Origin: Steroidobacteraceae bacterium
Lineage (GTDB): Bacteria > Pseudomonadota > Gammaproteobacteria > Steroidobacterales > Steroidobacteraceae
NCBI GenBank assembly: GCA_027531255.1
Contig: JAPZRU010000007.1
Span: 248,001-312,000 of the forward strand
DNA length: 64,000 nt
Direction of reading: 5' to 3'
In this document: positions 54,312 through 62,479 of the stretch, piece by piece
Numbering within the stretch: the first letter of the stretch is position 1
How the letters are laid out: every line of letters begins with the position of its first letter
Made by a program: the position numbers and the translations under genes
Notes under the pieces: model-generated
What the model was told of the DNA's origin: nothing
Seen by the model: the letters and a program-made list of their open reading frames with translations, nothing else
The model's database searches: none

Positions 54312-55121
54312 ATGGGTACCGTCTCCCGCGGCTACGTCCACACGCCCGGCGGCCAGGTTCACTACCGCACCGCCGGACCCGCCGGCGCGCCGGTCGTCGC
54401 GTTCTTCCACCAGACCGCGTCGTCGAGCCGGATGTTCGAGCTCGTGATGGCGGAACTGGCAGGCGAGTTCCGCTGCTACGCCTTCGACACGCCCGGTTTC
54501 GGCCAGTCGTGGCAACCGCGCGAGGTGCCGTCGGTCGCGTGGCTCGGCGAACGGCTCGTCGAGGCGATCGACGCGCTGGGCGTCGATCGCTTCGTGGTCT
54601 GCGGCCACCACACCGGCGGCTGCGTCGGCCTCGAGATCGCGCTCGCCGTGCCGGCCCGCGTGCGCGGGCTGTCGATCATCGGGCCCGTGACGCCGACCGC
54701 CGCGGAGCGCGAGCAGTACTCGAAGGTGTTCCTCGAGCCGTTCAGGCCCGAGGCCAGCGGCGAGTTCCTGAAGACCGCGTGGGAGTACCTGCGCACGATC
54801 GGGGCCGGCACGAACGTCGACCTGCACACCGCGGAACTGGTGGACCACCTGATCGCCTGGCGGTCGATGCCGCTCGCGTTCGGCGCGGTGTGGCGACAGG
54901 ACGCGGCGGCCGGGCTCGCGAAGGTGACGGTGCCGCTGCAGCTGATGTGCTCGAAGGACGACGTGCTGTGGCCGATGTTCGCCCGGGCGTGCGAGCTCCG
55001 GCCCGATGCTCGCACGGCGATCGTCGAGGGCGGCGACTACCAGCCCGACCGGGACCCGGCGCGGGTCGCGAGGGCGCTGGCGGAGTTCGTGCGCGAGCTG
55101 CCGCGCGGGGGCGGCGACTAG
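54312..55121 (+). CDS. Alpha/beta hydrolase-fold protein with GHHTG nucleophile elbow
   Basis: A 269-residue paralogue of the protein at 53096, about half identical by eye. FFHQTASSS and FDTPGFGQS turns are kept. The elbow reads G98-H-H100-T-G102, so His100 replaces the catalytic Ser, as in its neighbour. The acidic residue in CSKDDVLWPMF is also shared. Two paralogues with the same replacement show it is not a sequencing error. ATG 54312, four bases after the preceding stop; it ends by 4-bp convergent overlap with the GGDEF/EAL gene. Confidence 0.87.
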   Translation: MGTVSRGYVHTPGGQVHYRTAGPAGAPVVAFFHQTASSSRMFELVMAELAGEFRCYAFDTPGFGQSWQPREVPSVAWLGERLVEAIDALGVDRFVVCGHHTGGCVGLEIALAVPARVRGLSIIGPVTPTAAEREQYSKVFLEPFRPEASGEFLKTAWEYLRTIGAGTNVDLHTAELVDHLIAWRSMPLAFGAVWRQDAAAGLAKVTVPLQLMCSKDDVLWPMFARACELRPDARTAIVEGGDYQPDRDPARVARALAEFVRELPRGGGD

Positions 55122-57250
55122 CCGCGCAGTACCGGCACCGCGGCGGGGCGCGGCGCCTCGAAGTGGCGCGCGAACGGCGCGCTTCCTTCCGCCTGAGCCT
55201 TCATCAGCGCCAGCAGCTCGCCCGCGGTCATCGGCTCGCCGAACAACCGGCCCTGCGCCTGGTGGCAGCCGCGCTCGCGCAGGAATTCGAGCTGCTCGCG
55301 GGTCTCGACGCCCTCGGCGACCACTTCCATGTCGAGGTTCTTGCCCATCTCGATGATCGTGCGCACGAGGGTGGCGTCGTCGCGGTCCACCGCGGCGTCG
55401 CGCACGAACGACTGGTCGATCTTGAGGGTCTCCACCGGCAGCTGCTGCAGCGTGGAGAGCGACGAGTACCCGGTGCCGAAGTCGTCGATCGCCAGGTGGA
55501 TGCCCATCGCGTAGAGCTCGTCCAGCAGCTTCACGGTCTGGCGCGCGTCGTCCATCAGCGTGGACTCGGTGATCTCGAGCTCGAACGCGGTCGGGCTCAC
55601 GCCCTTCTCGCGGAACACGGAGGCGAAGCGCGGGATGAAGCTGGCCTGCTTCAGCTGCTTCAGCGACAGGTTGATGGACACGCGGCCCGGGTCCGCAAGC
55701 TGGTCGCTCCAGAGCCGGTAGTCCGAGCAGACGCGCCGCAGCACCCACTCGCCGATCGGCAGGATCAGGTTCGTCTCTTCCGCGAGCGGGATGAACTGCG
55801 CGGGCGGGATGTCGCCGTGGCCCGGCAGCCGCCAGCGCAGCAGCGCCTCGGCGCCGGTCACCCGGCCGTCGCGCAGGCTGACCTTCGGCTGGTAGAGGAT
55901 CACGAACTCGTCGCGCTCGAGCGAACGGCGCAGCTTCGACTTCAGCATCAGCCGCTCGACCGCGGCCGCGTTCATCTCGGGCGCGTAGAACGCATGCGTG
56001 TTGCCGCCGCCGTTCTGCTTGGCGTGGTACATCGCCGCGTCCGCGTTGCGGATCAGGTCGATCGTGTTGTTCGCGTCGGCAGGGTACAGCGCGACGCCGA
56101 TGCTGCAGGTGAGGTAGACCTCGGTGTCGTTCAGGTAGAACGCGCGGCCGACGTCGTCGAGCAGTTCGCGGGCGATGCCGGCGAGCGCCGGGCGGTGATC
56201 CGCGCCGGCGGCCAGGTTCTCGACGAACACCGCGAACTCGTCGCCGGCGAGGCGGCCCGCGGTGGCGTCCTTCGGCATCACGCGCGACAGGCGCTCCGAC
56301 AGGATCTCCAGCGTGCGGTCCCCGGCGGAGTGCCCGAAGGTGTCGTTGACGTCCTTGAAGCGGTCGAGGTCGAGGTACAGGAGCGCCAGTTCCGTGTGCG
56401 TGCGCTGCGCGCGCGCGATCGACTGCTGCAGCAGGTGCTGGAACTGCATGCGGTTCGGCAGCTTCGTCAGCGCGTCGTAGCGGGCGAGGTAGCGGATGCG
56501 CTTCTCGGCGCGCTTGCGGTCAGAGATGTTCCGGGCGACGAACAGGTAGCCCTGGTACTGGGGATCCTCGGCGGCGATCTGCGACGCGGACAGCGAGACG
56601 GGGATCTCCTCGCCGCTGCGCGCGAGCAGCGTGGTCTCGCGGGCGTCGTGCACTGCGGACTCGAGCGCGAAAGTGGCGCGCGCCTCGGGTGCCAGCAGCG
56701 TCGCGAAGTCGCGGCCGAGGAGTTCCGCCCCCGACCAGCCGAGCAGCTTGCCCGCGGCGTCGTTGACCCGCTTGACCCGCCCCTCGGGGGAGGCGAGCAG
56801 CACTGCGTCGGTCATGCTGTTCAGCACGAGGTCGAGGTAGTCGCGCGTGACCGTGGTCTGGCGGAGCTTCTGGCGCATCCGCTCGACCGCGTCCGCGAGG
56901 TCGCCGAGTTCGTCGCGACGGTCGAGCCCGACCGGGCGGCTGTAGTCCCCCGCGCCGAGGCGGTCGAGGCTGCGGATCAGCGCGTGGATCGGGCGCCGCA
57001 CCCGCGTGGCGAGCAGCCAGGCTCCGCCGGCGAGCAGCACGAACAGGCCGAGCGCCGTGCCGCCGAGCAGCCAGATCTCGGCCGGCGTGAGGCCGGCGGG
57101 ACCGCCGGCGAGCCGGCCGGGGAACGCGCCGGCCACCGGGGTTGCCGGCTGGAAGGCATGCAGCAGGGCGCCGACGACGATCGCGGCCAGGGCCGCGACG
57201 CAAGCCGCCGCCGCCAGATACTGGAATCGCAACCGGTAGACGAACCCCAT
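55118..57250 (-). CDS. Membrane PAS-GGDEF-EAL cyclic-di-GMP enzyme
   Basis: A 710-residue signalling protein. Two membrane helices (~10-32 and ~58-82), a HAMP-like linker (~83-130), a PAS domain (~135-250), GGDEF (~258-420) with the active site written A-G-D-E-F (335-339), and EAL (~435-690) with E468-A-L, and DDFGTGYSSL and AEGVET intact. Both synthase and phosphodiesterase activity are possible; the EAL half looks fully competent. The periplasmic part is short (~25 residues, rich in Gly/Pro). It can set c-di-GMP levels that often control polysaccharide loci such as the one at 1-14 kb. Confidence 0.93.
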   Translation of the reverse strand: MGFVYRLRFQYLAAAACVAALAAIVVGALLHAFQPATPVAGAFPGRLAGGPAGLTPAEIWLLGGTALGLFVLLAGGAWLLATRVRRPIHALIRSLDRLGAGDYSRPVGLDRRDELGDLADAVERMRQKLRQTTVTRDYLDLVLNSMTDAVLLASPEGRVKRVNDAAGKLLGWSGAELLGRDFATLLAPEARATFALESAVHDARETTLLARSGEEIPVSLSASQIAAEDPQYQGYLFVARNISDRKRAEKRIRYLARYDALTKLPNRMQFQHLLQQSIARAQRTHTELALLYLDLDRFKDVNDTFGHSAGDRTLEILSERLSRVMPKDATAGRLAGDEFAVFVENLAAGADHRPALAGIARELLDDVGRAFYLNDTEVYLTCSIGVALYPADANNTIDLIRNADAAMYHAKQNGGGNTHAFYAPEMNAAAVERLMLKSKLRRSLERDEFVILYQPKVSLRDGRVTGAEALLRWRLPGHGDIPPAQFIPLAEETNLILPIGEWVLRRVCSDYRLWSDQLADPGRVSINLSLKQLKQASFIPRFASVFREKGVSPTAFELEITESTLMDDARQTVKLLDELYAMGIHLAIDDFGTGYSSLSTLQQLPVETLKIDQSFVRDAAVDRDDATLVRTIIEMGKNLDMEVVAEGVETREQLEFLRERGCHQAQGRLFGEPMTAGELLALMKAQAEGSAPFARHFEAPRPAAVPVLRG

Positions 57251-57366
57251 GCGGAAATCATAGCCCGCACCGTCGGTCGCGAATCGACGAAAATGCGACG
57301 CAATTCACCGACACGGGGGGTCCGGGGGTCTCGGGACCCCCGGATGCCTGCCGCCAGGGAGCCCGG

Positions 57367-58038
57367 ATGAGCCCGCCGTTCACGATCGACGTCTGGTCCG
57401 ACACCGTGTGCCCGTGGTGCTACCTGGGCGAGCGCCGCCTGGCGCAGGCGCTCGCGGCGCGGCCCGGGGCGATCTCCGCCGTGCGCTGGCAGCCGTTCGA
57501 GCTGAACCCCGACCTGCCGGAGGGCGGCGAGGACCGCCGCACCTACCTGAGGCGGAAGTTCGGCGACCCGGACCGGTTCCGCGACGCCCAGGCCCGGCTG
57601 CTCGAACTCGGCCGGGCCGCCGGCATCGACTACCGGTTCGACGCGATCGCCCGGATGCCGAACACCCGGGCGGCGCACGCGCTCGCCCGGTCGGCCGGCG
57701 AGCGCCAGGGCGCGGTCGTCGAAGCGCTGTTCCGGGCGTACTTCACCGAAGGCGGGGACGTCGGCGATCCGGCGGTGCTGGTCGAGATCGCGGCCGCCGC
57801 CGGGCTCGACGCCGGTACCGTGCGCGCGCAGCTCGCGGCGCGCGAGGGCTACGCGGCGATCGAGGAGCAGGAGCGCCGCGCCCACGCGATGGGCATTTCG
57901 GGCGTCCCGTTCTTCGTGCTGGCGGGACGGTGGGCCGTGTCGGGCGCGCAGGAGGTGGACGCACTGGTGCGCGCGATCGACCACGTCGGCGCCGAACTCG
58001 CGAAGAGCGGCGCGCCGGCGCCGGGCAGCGCATCGTGA
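57367..58038 (+). CDS. DsbA-family oxidoreductase (FrnE-like)
   Basis: A 223-residue thioredoxin-fold protein with helical insert. DVWSDTVCPWCYLG gives the C-P-W-C active site at ~15-18, followed by VRWQPFELNPDLP and the late cis-Pro motif GISGVPFFVLAGRWAVSGAQ. This matches FrnE/2-hydroxychromene-2-carboxylate isomerase relatives that work in the cytoplasm as disulfide isomerases. No signal peptide. ATG 57367 with GGGAG upstream; GTGA overlap with the next gene. Confidence 0.92.
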   Translation: MSPPFTIDVWSDTVCPWCYLGERRLAQALAARPGAISAVRWQPFELNPDLPEGGEDRRTYLRRKFGDPDRFRDAQARLLELGRAAGIDYRFDAIARMPNTRAAHALARSAGERQGAVVEALFRAYFTEGGDVGDPAVLVEIAAAAGLDAGTVRAQLAAREGYAAIEEQERRAHAMGISGVPFFVLAGRWAVSGAQEVDALVRAIDHVGAELAKSGAPAPGSAS

Positions 58039-58493
58039 CGCCGCCGGTGGAGTGGCTGGGTCTCGGGGACGCCGCCCGGGTCCTGTGCGTGACGCGGACG
58101 CGGACCCCGGCGCTGGTCGCGGCGCTGGACCGGCCCGGTCGTGAACTCGTCTGGCTGGAAGGCGCGGTGGGGCTGGCGGCGCTCGCGGGCCACGGCCGCT
58201 ACGACGTGGCGCTCGTGATCGATCATCTCGAGCACGTGACGGCGCGCGACGGCCGCCTGCTGCTGGCACGGCTCCGCGACCTGCACACGCACCGCGTGGT
58301 CGCCATCGTGGCGCCGGCGCAGCTCGCCGGCTGGACGCACGCGGACTGGCGCGCGCTCGAGTTCGGCGCCGACGGGGAGGCGGGCGCGCTGCGGCGGTAC
58401 ACCTACGACATCGTGGCCTACAATCCGCCGCGTGAGTGGAACACCCCGACGCACTGGGCGAACCCGCGGAACTTCGATCGCTTCCGGTGGTGA
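58035..58493 (+). CDS. Small conserved protein (DUF6231-like)
   Basis: A 152-residue protein resembling the DUF6231 group by its end: DIVAYNPPREWNTPTHWANP and NFDRFRW. The first two-thirds look like a degenerate Rossmann fold (VLCVTRTRTPALVAAL, YDVALVIDHLEHVTARDGRLLLARLRD), reminiscent of a methyltransferase without its SAM loop. The start is GTG 58035 in a GTGA overlap with the frnE-like gene. Function unknown. Confidence 0.72.
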   Translation: MTPPVEWLGLGDAARVLCVTRTRTPALVAALDRPGRELVWLEGAVGLAALAGHGRYDVALVIDHLEHVTARDGRLLLARLRDLHTHRVVAIVAPAQLAGWTHADWRALEFGADGEAGALRRYTYDIVAYNPPREWNTPTHWANPRNFDRFRW

Positions 58494-58530
58494 GCCGCGC
58501 CGGCGCGCGCCGCGGCGTGCCGCCGGGGCG

Positions 58531-59208
58531 GTGTTCGACGCGCTGGAACTCACGGGCCGCGCGCGCACGCACGTGATCGACCTCGATGCGCCGCGCTGCA
58601 CTCTGCACCGCGCCGTCGCCCGCCCGTTCCTGCGGATGCGCGCCGCCGCGGCGAAGGCGGGCATCGATCTCGTGCCGGCGTCGTCGTTCCGCGATTTCGA
58701 GCGGCAGCGCGCCATCTGGAACGGCAAGTGGAGCGGCGAGCGACCGCTGGTGGACCGGGCGGGCCGGCCGCTCGACGCGATGCGCCTGTCCGATGCCGCA
58801 CGCGTGGACGCGATCCTGGCGTGGTCCGCGGTGCCCGGCACGAGCCGTCACCACTGGGGCACCGATCTCGACGTGTACGACCGGGCGGCGGTCCCCAGGG
58901 GCTACCGGCTGCTGCTCGTGCCCGCGGAGTACGCCCCGGACGGCCCTTTCGCGCGCCTGACCGCCTGGCTCGACGCGAACATGGCGCGCTTCGGCTTCTT
59001 CCGGCCCTACGCCACCGATCGCGGCGGCGTGCAGCCCGAGCCCTGGCACCTGAGCCACGCGCCGACCGCCCGCGAGGCGTCGCGGCGGCTGCGGCTCGCC
59101 ACGCTGCGCCGCGCGATCGTCGAGGGCGAAGTGGCCGGGCGCGCGATCCTGCTGCGGCGGCTGCCGACGATCTACGCGCGGTACGTGCGGGCGATCGACC
59201 GGCCCTGA
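58531..59208 (+). CDS. M15-family D-alanyl-D-alanine carboxypeptidase (VanY/LdcB-like)
   Basis: A 225-residue zinc peptidase that trims peptidoglycan stem peptides. Zinc and catalytic motifs are present: SRHHWGTDLDV (S-x-H-x-x-G-x-x-x-D) and EPWHLS (E-x-x-H). SSFRDFERQRAIWNGKW fits the substrate-side helix. GTG 58531 is the best start in frame; GTG 58432 is possible but would overlap the previous gene by 60 bases. No clear signal peptide with the chosen start, which is odd for a periplasmic enzyme. Confidence 0.85.
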   Translation: MFDALELTGRARTHVIDLDAPRCTLHRAVARPFLRMRAAAAKAGIDLVPASSFRDFERQRAIWNGKWSGERPLVDRAGRPLDAMRLSDAARVDAILAWSAVPGTSRHHWGTDLDVYDRAAVPRGYRLLLVPAEYAPDGPFARLTAWLDANMARFGFFRPYATDRGGVQPEPWHLSHAPTAREASRRLRLATLRRAIVEGEVAGRAILLRRLPTIYARYVRAIDRP

Positions 59209-59269
59209 ACCGGGCGGGCCGCGGTACGCCCTGAATCCGTCCGGACGTCCGCGCCGATTCCTGCAGGTA

Positions 59270-59278
59270 CCCCCCCCC
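59270..59278. repeat. C9 homopolymer upstream of the DUF4397 lipoprotein gene
   Basis: Nine C in a row, 17 bases before the ATG at 59295. It sits in the 5' leader, where slippage would change spacing but not the reading frame. Confidence 0.9.
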
Positions 59279-59294
59279 GATCGGAGTGTCCGGC

Positions 59295-60650
59295 ATGGAT
59301 CGTCGTCCGTTCCTCGCACTCGCGGCTGCCACCGCGAGCCTGTTCCTCGTCGCCTGCAGCGGCAGTCCCGACAGCCGGCCCTCGCCGCCGCCGTTCCCGA
59401 CCACCGAGGTGCGCTTCCTGCATGCCTCGCCCGACGCGCCGCCGGTCGACATCGTCGTCGCCGGCAGCCCGCTGTTCCAGAACCTCGACTACCGGCAGGG
59501 CACCCCGTTCGCGACGGTACCGGTGGGCAGCACCGAGGTCGCCGTGCGCGCCCGTACGCCTGGCAACCCGGTGACGGTGATCGGGCCCACGAACGTCAAT
59601 CTCGCGGCCGGGCGGCAGTACACCGTGATCGCCTCCGGCGCCGTCGCCGGGCTCGCGCCGCTGGTGCTCGACCGCGCGAACACCGCGGTCGCGCCGGGTG
59701 CCGTTCGCGTGCAGGTCGTGCACGCGGCGCCGGCCGCGCCGGCGGTCGCCGTCTACGTGACCGCGCCGGACGCGAACCTCGCCGCCAGTGCGCCGCTCGG
59801 CACTTTCTCGTTCCGGCAGAGCCTCGGCCCCGTCGAGGTCACGGCCGGCACCTACCAGATCCGCGTCACGCCGGCCGGCAGCGCATCACCCGTGCTGTTC
59901 GACTCGGGTCCCGTGCCGCTCGCCGCGGGCGCGGACCTGCTGGTCACGGCGGTGCAGAACACCGGTCGCGGCGCGGCGCCGATCGCGCTCGCGGTGACGA
60001 CCGCGGCCGGCGCGAACTCCGTGATCCTCGACCGCGCAACGCGCGCGGGCATCCGCGTCGTGCACGCTTCGCCCGACACGCCGGCTGTGCGCGTGGTCGC
60101 GAACGACAACACGGCGGCGCCGCTGGTGGCGTCCCTCGCGTTCCCGCAGGCGACGCCGTACGTCGAGGTGCCCGCGCGCGCCTACAACCTGAAGGTCTCG
60201 CCGGTCGCGAATCCCGGCGTCATCGCGATCGAGGCGAATGCGACGCTCGCCGCAGGCATCGACTACACGGTGTACGCGTTCGGGCGCCTGGCCTCGATCG
60301 GTGCGACGGTGACGGTCGACGACCGCCGCCCGTTCGCCACGCAGGCCAGGGTGCGCGTGCTGCACGGCTCGCCCACGGCCGGGCCCGTCGACGTCTACGT
60401 GACGGCGCCGGGCGCGAGCATCGCGACGCTGCAGCCCACGATCCCGAACTTCGCGTTCCGCGCCGACTCGGGCTTCGTGTCGCTCGCGGCCGGTGCGTAC
60501 GACGTGACCGTCACGCCCGCGGGCTCGAAGACGCCGGCGATCGGTCCCGCGCGCATCCAGGTCGCGAACCGCGGCGTGTACACGATCGTCGCACGCGACG
60601 CGCCCGGCGGCGGTGCGCCGCTCGGCGTGATCCTGCTCGACGACTTCTGA
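59295..60650 (+). CDS. DUF4397 repeat lipoprotein
   Basis: A 451-residue predicted lipoprotein; signal ends LFLVACSGS with the lipobox Cys at ~21. The mature chain is four beta-sandwich-like units, each opening with a V-R-x-x-H-A/G-S/A-P motif: VRFLHASPDAP, VQVVHAAPAAP, IRVVHASPDTP and VRVLHGSPTAG. This is the DUF4397 repeat, found in secreted surface proteins of unknown role. ATG 59295 is used (CGGAG 8 bases upstream). It is followed by an ECF sigma and anti-sigma pair, so it is probably their target or part of the sensed process. Confidence 0.88.
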   Translation: MDRRPFLALAAATASLFLVACSGSPDSRPSPPPFPTTEVRFLHASPDAPPVDIVVAGSPLFQNLDYRQGTPFATVPVGSTEVAVRARTPGNPVTVIGPTNVNLAAGRQYTVIASGAVAGLAPLVLDRANTAVAPGAVRVQVVHAAPAAPAVAVYVTAPDANLAASAPLGTFSFRQSLGPVEVTAGTYQIRVTPAGSASPVLFDSGPVPLAAGADLLVTAVQNTGRGAAPIALAVTTAAGANSVILDRATRAGIRVVHASPDTPAVRVVANDNTAAPLVASLAFPQATPYVEVPARAYNLKVSPVANPGVIAIEANATLAAGIDYTVYAFGRLASIGATVTVDDRRPFATQARVRVLHGSPTAGPVDVYVTAPGASIATLQPTIPNFAFRADSGFVSLAAGAYDVTVTPAGSKTPAIGPARIQVANRGVYTIVARDAPGGGAPLGVILLDDF

Positions 60651-60666
60651 GCGCAGGGGCGGCGGC

Positions 60667-61458
60667 GTGAGCTTGCGGTTGCACGAGCCCGGCGGCGCGA
60701 CGTTCGACGCGCGCGTGACCGGGCCGGCGTACCCGCAGGCCGCGCCATCGCCCCCGCGTACTCCCTCGACGCAGGCCGCGCCGCTCGTGCAATCTCCCCC
60801 ACGTACTCCCTCGACGCAGGCTCGGCCGCTCGTGCAACCGCCCCAGCCTGTTCCGCCGGCGCCGGCTTCGTCCGGCCTGCATCGCTCTGCGTCGCTGGAG
60901 GCCGAGCCGCTGCTGCCGCGAGTGGCCGCGGGCGAGGCGCACGCCGTGCAGGAGTGCATCGAGCGCTACGGCGCGAAGGTGTGGTCGTTGACGCGCCGCC
61001 TCGGCGTGCCCGAGCACGAGCGGGAGGACGTCGCGCAGGAGATCTTCATGGACCTTTGGCGGTCGTCGGGCCGCTACGACCCGCGGTGCGGTCCCGAGGG
61101 CGCATTCGTGATCGTCGTGGCGCGGCGGCGCGCGATCGACTGGCTGCGATCGCGCGGCGCGCGGGCGCATCTCGAGCATCCGCTCGACGAGGAACAGGCG
61201 GCGCGGCTCGCCGCGCCGGACGCCGGCGCCGATGCCGGCAGCGACGGCGCGCGTGCGGCCGCGGCGCTTGCCGAACTGCCGCCGGCGCAGCAGCACGTGA
61301 TCGCGCTCGCGGTCGTACAGGGTCTCTCGCACGGCGAGATCGCCACGCGGCTGCGGATGCCGCTCGGCACCGTGAAGACCTACGTGCGCCGCGGGCTGTT
61401 GCGAGTGCGAGAGCGGCTCACCGGGCCGGCCGTTACCGGCCGGGAGGCACGGTCGTGA
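60667..61458 (+). CDS. ECF RNA polymerase sigma factor with Pro-rich N-terminal extension
   Basis: A 263-residue ECF sigma factor. Region 2 is HAVQECIERYGAKVWSLTRRL and EDVAQEIFMDLWRSSGRYD; region 4 is LPPAQQHVIALAVVQGLSHGEIA followed by MPLGTVKTYVRRGLLRVRE. Before it lie ~80 extra residues rich in Pro/Ala containing two tandem copies of a 15-residue unit (encoded at 60751-60840). Family members usually have no such extension. GTG start at 60667, 16 bp after the lipoprotein gene; the stop overlaps the anti-sigma gene (GTGA). Confidence 0.9.
   Translation: MSLRLHEPGGATFDARVTGPAYPQAAPSPPRTPSTQAAPLVQSPPRTPSTQARPLVQPPQPVPPAPASSGLHRSASLEAEPLLPRVAAGEAHAVQECIERYGAKVWSLTRRLGVPEHEREDVAQEIFMDLWRSSGRYDPRCGPEGAFVIVVARRRAIDWLRSRGARAHLEHPLDEEQAARLAAPDAGADAGSDGARAAAALAELPPAQQHVIALAVVQGLSHGEIATRLRMPLGTVKTYVRRGLLRVRERLTGPAVTGREARS
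60751..60840 (+). repeat. 45-bp tandem duplication inside the sigma-factor gene
   Basis: Two adjacent 45-bp copies (60751-60795 and 60796-60840) with few differences encode PPRTPSTQA-x-PLVQ twice. In-frame, so it lengthens the N-terminal extension without damage. Confidence 0.9.
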
Positions 61459-62453
61459 GCGCAAATGCGTCGGATCGCGAGCGACTGGCCGAACTGGCGT
61501 TCGAGGCGGCACTCGGGACGCCGTCGCCCGAAGAGGCGGGTGAGCTCGAGCGATTGCGGGCGGTGCTCGGCCCCGCGGCGGAGTCGGGCATCGACCGCGC
61601 GGTCGCGGCTACCCTCGATGCGTTCGGCGACGGGCGTGACGAAGCCCTGCCGGCGGCACTCCGGGAACGGGTGTTGCGGGACGCGGATGCCTATCTCGCG
61701 GCCGCGCGCCGTGCGGGGCCGCCGGGCGTGATGCCGGTCGCTGCCGGCGTCGCGGCCCGGCCGCGCACTGCGCCGCGGCGGAGGCGCCGTCCCGGCGTCG
61801 CGGGGTTCGCCAGCTGGGGCGGTTGGGCGGCGGCGTGCGCGAGCCTCGCGTTCGCCGTGTACGTGCTGCTCGCGCAGCCGCCCGCGGCGCCCGGGATCGC
61901 CGGCGTGTCGCCGCCCGTCGCGCCGCGGCCGGGCCCGTCACTGCCTGCGATCACGTCTTCCGGGACCGCGTCGTCTCGCGTCGCGGAGTCCGCGAGTACC
62001 GACGTTCCGGGCGTCGAGGCCGGCGCGCCGGCGAACGCCACGGTGGCTGGCGCCGCGGCGCCCGAGGAATCGTGGCGCGAATTCGTCGCGGCGCGCCCCT
62101 ACCTGATCCGCCGCCGTTTCGAGCCCGGCCCCGACGCGGCCGGTCGGCGGGTCAGCGGCGAGGTGATCTGGGACGGCGTGACGCAGAGGGGCTACATGCG
62201 GTTCGCGGGACTGCGCCCGAACGACCGCTTGCTCGAGCAGTACCAGCTCTGGATCTTCGACGCCGAGCGCGACGAGCGCTACCCGGTGGACGGCGGCGTC
62301 TTCGACGTGGACGCGACCGGCGAGGTGGTGATCCCGATTCGCGCGAAGCTCGGCGTCGGGAGGCCCGTGCTGTTCGCGGTCACCGTCGAACGGCGCGGCG
62401 GCGTGGTCGTGTCCGCGCGGGAGCGGATCGCGGCGCTCGCGCGCGTGACGTGA
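61455..62453 (+). CDS. Anti-sigma factor (RskA-like)
   Basis: A 332-residue transmembrane anti-sigma factor. The N-terminal ~100 residues are cytoplasmic (LAELAFEAALGTPSPEEAGELERLR, the anti-sigma helix), a single membrane helix lies at ~122-142 (WAAACASLAFAVYVLLA), then a Pro/Ala linker and an RskA-type periplasmic domain (GEVIWDGVTQRGYMRFAGL, YQLWIFDAERDERYPVDGGVFDV). It should hold the ECF sigma inactive until a periplasmic signal. GTG start with GGGAGG, overlapping the sigma gene. Confidence 0.9.
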   Translation: MSANASDRERLAELAFEAALGTPSPEEAGELERLRAVLGPAAESGIDRAVAATLDAFGDGRDEALPAALRERVLRDADAYLAAARRAGPPGVMPVAAGVAARPRTAPRRRRRPGVAGFASWGGWAAACASLAFAVYVLLAQPPAAPGIAGVSPPVAPRPGPSLPAITSSGTASSRVAESASTDVPGVEAGAPANATVAGAAAPEESWREFVAARPYLIRRRFEPGPDAAGRRVSGEVIWDGVTQRGYMRFAGLRPNDRLLEQYQLWIFDAERDERYPVDGGVFDVDATGEVVIPIRAKLGVGRPVLFAVTVERRGGVVVSARERIAALARVT

Positions 62454-62454
62454 G

Positions 62455-62479
62455 GGAACAGGGGTCCGACCCCTGTTCC
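62455..62479. terminator. Hairpin between anti-sigma and SDR genes (REP-like palindrome)
   Basis: Inverted repeat of 11 bp (62455-62465 with 62469-62479), CCG loop. It directly follows the anti-sigma stop and includes the first base of the converging SDR's stop. Either a bidirectional terminator or a copy of the dispersed GGGGTC-n-GACCCC palindromes common in proteobacteria. Confidence 0.65.

Noticed and set aside
62455-62479. Insertion sequence end
   Set aside because: A single palindrome without a transposase or flanking target duplication; kept as terminator/REP-like only.
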